46,169 nucleotides of DNA from IMG/VR virus record IMGVR_UViG_3300005264_000097, positions 1-46,169 of that record. The stretch is one strand, 5' to 3'. This stretch comes from a virus. A model generated the notes under the pieces. The model was not told the DNA's origin, ran no database searches, and saw only the letters and a program-made list of their open reading frames with translations. A program made the translations under genes and the position numbers. Shown here piece after piece: positions 1-6,705 of this stretch. Each line of letters opens with the position of its first letter. Position 1 is the first letter of the stretch.

Positions 1-2
1 TA

Positions 3-392
3 GCTACATTATTAGTTAGAGCATTAGATTTAAAATCAGATTCTGTTGAAGAGTTTAATGATGTTAAGCCTTCTGATTGGTTTTATAAATATGTAAATAT
101 AGCTAGAGCTAATGGCATCATTAGTGGTGTTGGAGATAACAATTATGCTCCTAATGCACAAGTAAAATATCAAGATGCTATCATTATGATATCTAGAAGT
201 ATGAGTAATTTTAAGAATAGTAATATCAAACTTAGAATTTCATCATTTGAAAATACTTCATTATATGCTATCAAATATGTTAGTCATTTAGAAAATTTAG
301 GATTCATTTCTAAAGATTTCTCTTCAGGTACAGATAGTATTAATAGATTACAAATGGCAGATTTAATTCATTCATTATATTTCTTTGAATAA
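3..392 (+). CDS. SLH (S-layer homology) domain protein, C-terminal part
   Basis: This gene is cut by the window edge. The frame is open from base 3, so the first ATG inside (186) is not the start. The visible 129 residues hold one clear SLH domain with the usual signature: FNDVKPSDWFYKYVNIA, then ANGIISGVGDNNYAPN, then a region equivalent to the ITRAE-type end (VKYQDAIIMISRSM). A second, weaker SLH-like stretch follows (YAIKYVSHLENLGFIS ... NRLQMADLIHSLYFF). SLH domains bind secondary cell-wall polymers of Firmicutes, so the protein probably contacts the host wall as a lysin or fibre. Its catalytic or other part lies upstream and is not visible. It is followed by a tiny ORF and a strong terminator. 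Confidence 0.75.
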   Translation, partial: ATLLVRALDLKSDSVEEFNDVKPSDWFYKYVNIARANGIISGVGDNNYAPNAQVKYQDAIIMISRSMSNFKNSNIKLRISSFENTSLYAIKYVSHLENLGFISKDFSSGTDSINRLQMADLIHSLYFFE

Positions 393-429
393 ATTATAAG
401 TAAAAAATAAGAAAGGAGAATACAATATT

Positions 430-480
430 ATGGATGAAAATTATACAGATGATAACCAGACATATGGAGAATATCAATAA
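430..480 (+). CDS. Possible 16-residue peptide
   Basis: A short ORF, MDENYTDDNQTYGEYQ, starts 12 bases after a good Shine-Dalgarno (gaaaggag, about 411-418) and ends just before a strong terminator. It is highly acidic and polar with no membrane segment. It sits between the SLH gene and the terminator, so it would be the last cistron of that operon. The ribosome site supports translation, but a peptide this short could be chance. Function unknown. Confidence 0.4.
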   Translation: MDENYTDDNQTYGEYQ

Positions 481-486
481 ATATAA

Positions 487-522
487 AAAGAAGTGCTTAA
501 AACGCACTTCTTTATTTTTTTT
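487..522 (+). terminator. Rho-independent terminator
   Basis: A perfect 10-bp stem (aaagaagtgc, 487-496, with gcacttcttt, 504-513) with a 7-base loop is followed by a T-rich run. It ends the SLH operon and isolates it from the gene at 582. Confidence 0.85.
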
Positions 523-545
523 ATTATCTATTATTTTATCAATAC

Positions 546-557
546 AACTATATTATA
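546..557 (+). promoter_or_regulatory. Putative phage promoter, AACT-N6-TA variant
   Basis: AACT-atatta-TA lies 24 bases before the gene at 582, downstream of the terminator at 487-522. It is one mismatch from the AACA-N6-TA motif seen before many other genes here. The assignment is by pattern and position only. Confidence 0.4.
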
Positions 558-581
558 ATTAAATGAAAGGAGGAATAAAAA

Positions 582-1310
582 ATGCAATCCATACCTAATT
601 TTTTAAAGCATGGAGAAAATGATTCAATACTATTTAATAATAAAGGATACATGAGTTTTTATATTCCAGAAAGATTCTTTACAAGTGGATATGCTGAAAT
701 TGATGGAGAATTTGTTAAACTATTTGGATTATTTAATTATGCTTTATATACAGAAAACGATAAGCCAATTGGAAAGTTACGATTATTTAAATTCCCAACA
801 ACATTTTTATCACAGCCTGGAGAAATAACCAAAGAAAGAAATATTAAACTTACAAATAATAATAAAGCTGAAGATTATAGAGTTTTAAAATATTATACAA
901 ATGATAAAGTAATAGTATCAACTAAAGTTCCAAAACTTGTAGATAATATTGAAATATTCTTTAAAATGTTTAATAGTGGAATAATACCAACTGGTGTGCC
1001 ATATGATGAATTACATAATCTTTTTTTATGGAATGCATCTATAAATGGATATTCGTATGGAGTACCTGCATCTTTAATAGGACTGTGCATATCTGAATCT
1101 TGTAGAGCTGGTAACAATGATGCTTTACCTTTTAGATTATCTAAAAGTGAGGATATGAATAATTATAATCTAGTTAGTATAAAACAAATTCCAAATTTAA
1201 CATCAGCATTTACAGCTATGACAAGTGAAAATTGGAATGAATCTCTTGCTAATGCAATAACTAATAAAAACCATACTGATAGTCCTTTAGAAAAGATATT
1301 CATGGGATAA
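582..1310 (+). CDS. Unknown virion-region protein upstream of tail sheath
   Basis: 242 residues with a strong ribosome site (aaaggaggaataaaaa) before the ATG. I see no signal peptide, membrane segment or recognisable catalytic motif. It is a mixed alpha/beta soluble protein with many aromatic residues (for example FYIPERFFTSGYAEIDGEF). It directly precedes the tail sheath and tube genes and is separated from the upstream operon by a terminator. A role in tail assembly (completion, neck or sheath-associated) is therefore plausible by position. The family is not recognised. The sheath gene has its own promoter-like motif 9 bases after this stop, so the two may be separately initiated. Confidence 0.75.
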   Translation: MQSIPNFLKHGENDSILFNNKGYMSFYIPERFFTSGYAEIDGEFVKLFGLFNYALYTENDKPIGKLRLFKFPTTFLSQPGEITKERNIKLTNNNKAEDYRVLKYYTNDKVIVSTKVPKLVDNIEIFFKMFNSGIIPTGVPYDELHNLFLWNASINGYSYGVPASLIGLCISESCRAGNNDALPFRLSKSEDMNNYNLVSIKQIPNLTSAFTAMTSENWNESLANAITNKNHTDSPLEKIFMG

Positions 1311-1318
1311 GCATATAT

Positions 1319-1330
1319 AACATAATAATA
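1319..1330 (+). promoter_or_regulatory. Putative late promoter AACA-N6-TA before tail sheath
   Basis: AACA-taataa-TA lies 60 bases before the sheath ATG in the short gap after the gene at 582. It fits the consensus AACA-N6-TW known for late promoters of jumbo phage AR9, and the same pattern recurs before many genes in this window. Confidence 0.55.
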
Positions 1331-1389
1331 AAGCTTAAGTAGTCATTTAATAAGTGTAGATAAAATTATAAAAAGGAGGATAAAGACAT

Positions 1390-3213
1390 ATGAATTATCC
1401 AAATACCAAATTTGAGATTATTGATCAAAGTCAAGTTCAAGAACCAGTAAAAGTGAAAAATGGAACACCTTTATTTATGTGTTGTTCAACTACAGATAAA
1501 GGACCTGAAGATTTGAGAGTTGTTACTGATAGCGATTTCGAAAAATTATATGGTAAAGTATCATTTGTTAAACATGGCCAGCCTCAATTGCAAACAGCAG
1601 TAACTTTAAAAGAGGGTGCTCAAGTATTAATGAAAAGAATCGTATCTCCAGATGCATTATTAGCAAATACTGTTATAGTTGCTAAAGTGAAATCTGTTGA
1701 AAAACAAAAGGTGAATGATTTGGGAGAATTATTATACCTTTTACCAAGCGGTGATGAAACTACAGATAGTACTGCAGTAGATGCAGAAGCTATTATGATT
1801 CCTACAGCTGAAATAAAATATGAGGCTCAGTCTATAGCTGCAATTGCAACTTTAGATGCTGCTATTATTGCATCTAATAATATATTCAGCAGTACTCCAG
1901 ATGTCGATGGATATAAAACTTATCCATTATTTGTATTTACTGATGTAGGTAGAGGTACTTCTAACAAGAAGTTTAGAATATCTACAGATTTTGTTGAAAG
2001 TAAAAGATTCGATTATGCTAAATATCAATTAGATATTTTTGAAAATAGCGAATTATTAGAAACTATTAGATTTAGTTTTGATTATGACGCAATTGAATCT
2101 AATGAAAATGTTTCATTACAAGCAGTAGTTACTAAGTATTCAGAACAAGTTATCGCTAGAGTATTATATACTCATGTAGATTCATTTGTAGAAGAGCTTG
2201 AAACTATTTCTGGTAGAGATGATTTATTAAGTAATGATATATTATTCGGAAGAATGAAATCATCTAAAAATATGCAAGAAGTAAATATTGCTGATGCATC
2301 TGTATCTTTGTCACATGTATACGGAATCAATTTAGCCAATGGTAGTAATGGATCATTTACTGGCCCTAATACTCCAGAAGTTGAAACTGAAATGGTTAGA
2401 TTCTTTAATGGTGAATTAGATCAAAGTATTTATGATTTAGACAGATATAAGATTGATGCTATTGTTGATGCTAATTATCCTGGTTCTGTTAAAAGAGCTA
2501 TAGAAAATTTAGTAGATTTTAGAGAAGACTTATTTTTCTTTAGAGGATTAGGATTTGTGTATACTTATGAAAGTATTAAATATGCTGAATTAGATTCAAA
2601 TCCATCTAGATATTGTGCATCTAATCATTTATCATATGATATAATTGATCCATTCTCTAAGAAACAAATTAGAGTAACTGTAGGTTATTCGTTATCTAAA
2701 GTATTAGTACACCATTTCTTGAATGGTAGACATAGACCTTTAGCTGGTAAAATTAATGAAGTTATAATTAGTGATGCTATTAAAGGTACTGAAAATTATT
2801 TACCAATAGTTACACCTAATGTAAATCAAAAAGAATTACTTGCTGATTTAAAGGTTAATTATGCTTCATATTTTGAAGGAGAATTAGTTGTTGAAACTCA
2901 ATTTACTTCTCAGAATAAGTTAACTCAATTATCATATATTGGTAATGTATTAGCTGTACAAGAAGTTATTAAAGCAATTAGAACTAAGTGTCCTAAAATT
3001 AGATATAGCTTTATAGATGGTGAAGATTTAGAAACTTACAAAAAAGATGTTCAAGCCGTTATTAATAAATTTACAGATAATTTTGCTGAATTAACTTTTA
3101 AATATTTAAGAGATGAGCAAAATATTCAAGATAAGACTTTTAAAGCTGCTTTAGTCGTGAAATTTAGAAATTATGCTGAAAGTGAACATTTCACTATTTA
3201 TACTATTAATTAA
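1390..3213 (+). CDS. Tail sheath protein
   Basis: 607 residues. It would form the contractile outer tube that shortens on infection and drives the inner tube through the host envelope. The N-terminus has the usual sheath opening: a short strand, then NGTPLFMCCSTTDKGPEDL and a 'V-TDSDFEKLYG' element. This corresponds to the 'GV.I...S.KGP....V.S..EF...FG' pattern of phage sheaths. The long variable middle (about residues 100-330) probably is the surface domain. The C-terminal half contains the conserved core (RAIENLVDFREDLFFF; LVHHFLNGRHRPLAG; KDVQAVINKF). Size is typical of large myoviruses. It starts at a strong aaaaggagg site and is followed 16 bases later by the tube gene, the standard sheath-tube pair. 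Confidence 0.88.
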   Translation: MNYPNTKFEIIDQSQVQEPVKVKNGTPLFMCCSTTDKGPEDLRVVTDSDFEKLYGKVSFVKHGQPQLQTAVTLKEGAQVLMKRIVSPDALLANTVIVAKVKSVEKQKVNDLGELLYLLPSGDETTDSTAVDAEAIMIPTAEIKYEAQSIAAIATLDAAIIASNNIFSSTPDVDGYKTYPLFVFTDVGRGTSNKKFRISTDFVESKRFDYAKYQLDIFENSELLETIRFSFDYDAIESNENVSLQAVVTKYSEQVIARVLYTHVDSFVEELETISGRDDLLSNDILFGRMKSSKNMQEVNIADASVSLSHVYGINLANGSNGSFTGPNTPEVETEMVRFFNGELDQSIYDLDRYKIDAIVDANYPGSVKRAIENLVDFREDLFFFRGLGFVYTYESIKYAELDSNPSRYCASNHLSYDIIDPFSKKQIRVTVGYSLSKVLVHHFLNGRHRPLAGKINEVIISDAIKGTENYLPIVTPNVNQKELLADLKVNYASYFEGELVVETQFTSQNKLTQLSYIGNVLAVQEVIKAIRTKCPKIRYSFIDGEDLETYKKDVQAVINKFTDNFAELTFKYLRDEQNIQDKTFKAALVVKFRNYAESEHFTIYTIN

Positions 3214-3229
3214 AAGGAGGCTATAGATT

Positions 3230-3973
3230 ATGTTTGATAATTCAATAAAAGCAAAATCACTAACTAACTATAATCTTTATAGAGGAGTTACAGATTTTGG
3301 AAATTTAGAACAATTTGATGTATTTGAATCTGGACATTCTTATTTAAGTGTTATAGAAATTCCTAGAATGCTAGAAAAATTAGCATCTTCAGATGCTAAA
3401 TATGATGCTATTATACAGAATGCTGTTCATATAATAGAATATGAATTTAAAGGATTAGATGGCATTGAAGATATGTCTGCTGAGACGTTAGAAATCAATG
3501 ATGGATTAAATACTTTAAATCTTATTAATAAAGTTAAAGAGCAATCAGCTTCTACAGTATCTATGAGATATAATGAAAAATCTGGTGCTCCATTAACTAA
3601 ATTAAATCAATTATATTTAACTGGTATTAGTGATCCAAGAACTGGATTTAAACATTACCATGGTTTAATTGAAAAAGGAATCTTAGCAAAAGGATTCGAA
3701 AATGAAATCTTTACTTTATTATATTGGGTAACTGATTCTACAGGTATTGGTATTGAAAAAGCTTATTTATTATTAGCTGCTCAACCTACTAAAGCAGAAT
3801 TAAGTATCTATAATGGAGAAAAAGGTGCACATGATCCTAAGGAAGTTACTATGGAATTCTCATGTTATGCAGTTCAAGGTGGAGCTGTTAATGCAATGGC
3901 TGCATCTGCATTAAGCTCAATGGCTATTATTAGAAATGCTGATAAGTTTAAGTATACTGGAACTCAAGAATAA
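3230..3973 (+). CDS. Tail tube protein
   Basis: 247 residues, immediately after the sheath gene with a strong ribosome site (aaaaggagg). In contractile tails the tube gene nearly always follows the sheath gene, and the length fits T4 gp19/phiKZ-type tube subunits. The protein lacks signal and membrane segments. It shows the tube-like pattern of alternating strands, with a helical insertion (EKLASSDAKYDAIIQNAV) and a late strand pair (KEVTMEFSCYAVQGGAVNAMAA). Function is assigned mainly from gene order and size. A strong terminator follows, so sheath and tube make a two-gene unit under the promoter at 1319. Confidence 0.8.
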   Translation: MFDNSIKAKSLTNYNLYRGVTDFGNLEQFDVFESGHSYLSVIEIPRMLEKLASSDAKYDAIIQNAVHIIEYEFKGLDGIEDMSAETLEINDGLNTLNLINKVKEQSASTVSMRYNEKSGAPLTKLNQLYLTGISDPRTGFKHYHGLIEKGILAKGFENEIFTLLYWVTDSTGIGIEKAYLLLAAQPTKAELSIYNGEKGAHDPKEVTMEFSCYAVQGGAVNAMAASALSSMAIIRNADKFKYTGTQE

Positions 3974-3980
3974 TTATATT

Positions 3981-4020
3981 ATTAAGAGTATACCTTTATG
4001 GTATACTCTTAATATTTTTT
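3981..4020 (+). terminator. Terminator after tail tube (GAGTATACC family)
   Basis: A perfect 14-bp stem (attaagagtatacc, 3981-3994, with ggtatactcttaat, 4000-4013) and a 5-base loop are followed by a T run. The same arm GAGTATACC recurs in terminators near 9634, 21386, 38798 and 40179. The 3' arm, T run and following promoter block (to about 4064) reappear upstream of two propeller genes. Confidence 0.9.
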
Positions 4021-4027
4021 TATAAAG

Positions 4028-4039
4028 AACATTACTATA
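4028..4039 (+). promoter_or_regulatory. Putative late promoter before the C1 peptidase
   Basis: AACA-ttacta-TA, 47 bases before the ATG at 4087. It lies inside a roughly 50-base block (about 4014-4064) repeated at 28734-28784 and, inverted, at about 40136-40176. That conservation supports a regulatory role. Confidence 0.6.
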
Positions 4040-4086
4040 AATGAAAGAATAATAATAATAGATATAAATTTTAAGGAGGTAACAAA

Positions 4087-5247
4087 ATGAATATTGACAA
4101 AGAACTAATGCAATTAGCAACACCTGAGTTGAAGCCGTCACCGTTTGATCCTAGAGATAAACATGTAGATAGTTTATTAACAGCAGATGATACATTTGAT
4201 GAAAAAGAATTTAATATATTTGATGATGAAACTCTTAAAGTATATAATCAAGGTCAAACAGGAATGTGCACTGCATTTTCAGCTGCTCAATTTATAAGAC
4301 ATTTTAATTATTTAACTACAGGCAAATTAGAAGATTTTTCATTTGGATTTATATATGGTAATAGAAAGAATCCAGAAAAAACTTCTGAAGGAGAAACATT
4401 AGTAGCTACATTATCTCAATTAAGAAAGTATGGAGTTTGTAAACTTAAAGATTTTGATTTTACTGGTTCATATGAAGAAGTAAGAGAACAATTTGTAAAA
4501 CTAAGTGATAAAATAAAAGAGTCTGCTAAAGAATTTAAACTTAAATCATTCTATAGACTTTCTCTTACTAAAGATGATGAATTACCAAGAGTATTAACTA
4601 AATATAAACATATAGTATATGCAGGAATTCCTATTTATTCATCTTTCTATTCTTCATTTAAAGATGGTATTGTTCCAATTCCTAAAAAAGGTGAAAAGTT
4701 CTATGGAGGACATGCTGTTGTTATATCTGGATATAAATATATTAATAAAGTATTACATGCAATAGTTATAAATTCTTGGGGTGATGAACGTGGAGATAAT
4801 GGAAAATTCTATATTCCTGTTAAAAACTTCCCATGGTATGAAATGTGGTTACCATTTGATTATGAAAAAATGCATTTAACTATTCCTGTAGATAGTGATA
4901 CATTCTATAACAATGGAAAAGAAATTAAAGCATATGAAAAAAGTTTTATTCTAAATGATAGAATGATGGTTCCATTAAGAACTATAACAGATATATACAA
5001 TCTTGAAGTAGAATGGAATAATGAGTATAGAACAATAATGATTAAAGAATATGCAGATAAAATATGGATGCAAATTGGTAATAAACAAATAGTAAATATG
5101 CAATCAGTTTCATTTACCAATATGGATGTAGCACCAATAATTAGAAATGATCGTACATTTATACCATTAAGATTTTTATCTGAAGTACTTGGTTTAAAGG
5201 TATCTTGGGATAATGATAATAGACAGGCAATTATAACAAATTATTAA
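4087..5247 (+). CDS. Papain-type (C1) cysteine peptidase with copper-amine-oxidase-like domains
   Basis: 386 residues. Residues about 15-275 are a C1-family cysteine peptidase. The oxyanion Gln55 and nucleophile Cys61 lie in NQGQTGMCTAFSAA, the catalytic His209 in YGGHAVVISGY, and Asn229 in VINSWGDERGDNGKFYIP, all in papain order. The remainder (about 280-386) resembles the copper amine oxidase N-terminal-like domain of Clostridia and Paenibacillus (NDRMMVPLRTITDIY and NDRTFIPLRFLSEVLGLKV), thought to bind cell envelope. There is no signal peptide, so it would act from the virion or after lysis. It is followed 16 bases later by a wall amidase gene, suggesting a pair that opens the host surface: peptide or S-layer cleavage plus peptidoglycan cleavage. 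The true substrate is unknown. Confidence 0.85.
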   Translation: MNIDKELMQLATPELKPSPFDPRDKHVDSLLTADDTFDEKEFNIFDDETLKVYNQGQTGMCTAFSAAQFIRHFNYLTTGKLEDFSFGFIYGNRKNPEKTSEGETLVATLSQLRKYGVCKLKDFDFTGSYEEVREQFVKLSDKIKESAKEFKLKSFYRLSLTKDDELPRVLTKYKHIVYAGIPIYSSFYSSFKDGIVPIPKKGEKFYGGHAVVISGYKYINKVLHAIVINSWGDERGDNGKFYIPVKNFPWYEMWLPFDYEKMHLTIPVDSDTFYNNGKEIKAYEKSFILNDRMMVPLRTITDIYNLEVEWNNEYRTIMIKEYADKIWMQIGNKQIVNMQSVSFTNMDVAPIIRNDRTFIPLRFLSEVLGLKVSWDNDNRQAIITNY

Positions 5248-5263
5248 AAGGAGGAATAATTAT

Positions 5264-6232
5264 ATGAATAATGAATCATATATATTAGATTATTTACCTA
5301 TAAATTCTAAAAGAAGAAGTGGAAAGCTTCTAGAAACAGATAAGCCAAAGTTTGTTGACCATGATACAGGAAATCCAGATAGTACTGCGAAAGGAAATGT
5401 TAAGTATTTTAAACGTACCGCTAATGGTAGTTATAGTGCTAGTGCCCACGTTTTTATAGATGATATTGATATAATTATATGTATACCGTGTTTCCCAGGT
5501 GTTGCTGAAAAGGCATGGCATGTATTGTATCAAACTACTAAAGATAATGAAATATTTGGTGATGATTCTAATGATATTGCAATTGGTTCTGAGTTATGTT
5601 ATTTTCCAAAAGATAAAAAAAGAACTTTAGCTGCATATATGAATTATATTGATTTTCAAGCATATCTTGCATATCTATATGATGTAGATCCTAGACATAG
5701 AGCAGGACATTATATGTTAGATCCTACAAGAAAAACAGATCCTTTAAACGCATTATCTATAATAGATAAAACATATGAAGATATGGTTAATGATATTTAT
5801 ACAATTTATCTAAGTAAAAATAAAGAAAAAGAAAATGAATGTGCTGATTATGCTATTGAAGCAAGAGATTGGGTTATGGCTAATGGTATATCTGATGGTG
5901 CTAGAGCTTATGATAATATAAAACGAGTAGAACTTTGGGTTATGCTACGTAGATTATATGATAAAGATAATAAAGATTGTTTTGAAGGAATTGAGGATTG
6001 GGTAAGAGATAATAAAATATCTGATGGAACAAGACCAGATGATAATATAACAAGAGAAGAAACATGGGCAATATTATCAAGATATTTTAGTAAAGAAAAA
6101 ATTGTAGTAAATTGGGAAGAAGCATCAAAGAAATGGGCAGTAAATAATAAAATTTCAGATGGACTTAATCCTAAGTTTTTAACAGAACGTCAACAAGTTT
6201 GGACTATGCTATTTAGATGTATGAATTTATAA
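5264..6232 (+). CDS. N-acetylmuramoyl-L-alanine amidase with SLH-like C-terminal repeats (endolysin)
   Basis: 322 residues. The first about 190 form an Amidase_2-type zinc amidase cutting the bond between MurNAc and L-Ala in peptidoglycan. Visible motifs are FVDHDTGNPDST (first zinc His), SASAHVFIDD, KAWHVLYQ followed by the IGSELCYF strand, and GHYMLDPTRKTDPL (last zinc His plus Lys/Asp). Three wall-binding repeats follow, each of the type 'W...N.ISDG.RP.D...RE..W..L.R': DWVMANGISDGARAYDN, DWVRDNKISDGTRPDDN and KWAVNNKISDGLNP. This repeat is common in clostridial lysins. There is no signal peptide, so release needs a holin; the membrane protein gene at 6249 is convergent and adjacent. It could instead be virion-borne given its place beside tail genes. 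Confidence 0.88.
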   Translation: MNNESYILDYLPINSKRRSGKLLETDKPKFVDHDTGNPDSTAKGNVKYFKRTANGSYSASAHVFIDDIDIIICIPCFPGVAEKAWHVLYQTTKDNEIFGDDSNDIAIGSELCYFPKDKKRTLAAYMNYIDFQAYLAYLYDVDPRHRAGHYMLDPTRKTDPLNALSIIDKTYEDMVNDIYTIYLSKNKEKENECADYAIEARDWVMANGISDGARAYDNIKRVELWVMLRRLYDKDNKDCFEGIEDWVRDNKISDGTRPDDNITREETWAILSRYFSKEKIVVNWEEASKKWAVNNKISDGLNPKFLTERQQVWTMLFRCMNL

Positions 6233-6238
6233 AAAAAT

Positions 6239-6267
6239 TAAGAGTATGTCATAACGACATACTCTTA
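6239..6267. terminator. Bidirectional hairpin between convergent genes
   Basis: A perfect 12-bp stem (taagagtatgtc, 6239-6250, with gacatactctta, 6256-6267) and a 5-base loop lie between the lysin gene (+) and the membrane protein gene (-). The stop codon of the - gene (6249-6251) is inside the stem. A-rich and T-rich flanks on both sides allow termination in either direction. Confidence 0.7.
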
Positions 6268-6692
6268 TATTTATTTTCGATTAGTATTATTATTGAAAAT
6301 GAAATTATTATTATATATGCAAATAAGTCTATTCCTATATATAATCTTAATAAGCTTAAACTTACTCCTATTATATTTAATATAATATATACCTTATTAT
6401 GTCTTAATGTATATAAATATATTAATAATAAATATATAATAATATATACATTTATTATGATACTTAATTGTATTGCGATAAACGGTAAAATACTAACTAA
6501 TATATAATTTTTATATCTATCAATTAATAATTCAATTTTATCATAATTTTTCATATTAATATATAATAAGATTAATATTAATATACTATCATATGGATCA
6601 ATCAATATAGGATCAACTATAACTAATATTAATGCATTTAAAATAATAATTAATGAAACTTGATAAAATGCTTTTAAACTTCTTGAAATCAT
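6249..6692 (-). CDS. Small multi-spanning membrane protein
   Basis: 147 residues, almost entirely hydrophobic, with about four to five predicted membrane spans (VSLIIILNALILVIVDPIL; SILILILLYI; ILVSILPFIAIQLSIII; VYIIIYLLLIYLY; LFAYIIIISFSIIILI). It begins 5 bases after a strong ggaggg site, which supports the - strand rather than the overlapping open frame on +. It lies downstream of the fibre gene at 6706 and faces the lysin gene across a shared terminator. A holin or membrane-accessory role is possible from position but not supported by a family match. Ile content is extreme even for this genome. Confidence 0.65.
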   Translation of the reverse strand: MISRSLKAFYQVSLIIILNALILVIVDPILIDPYDSILILILLYINMKNYDKIELLIDRYKNYILVSILPFIAIQLSIIINVYIIIYLLLIYLYTLRHNKVYIILNIIGVSLSLLRLYIGIDLFAYIIIISFSIIILIENKYKSMSL

Positions 6693-6705
6693 GTATACCC
6701 TCCTA

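Noticed and set aside
893-1117. 74-codon - strand frame inside the 582 gene
   Set aside because: Antisense shadow of a gene with a strong start; no ribosome site.
6217-6507. Open frame on + opposite the membrane protein gene
   Set aside because: It overlaps the lysin's end and the terminator, has no ribosome site, and mirrors the AT-rich hydrophobic codons of the - strand gene, which has a strong ggaggg site.
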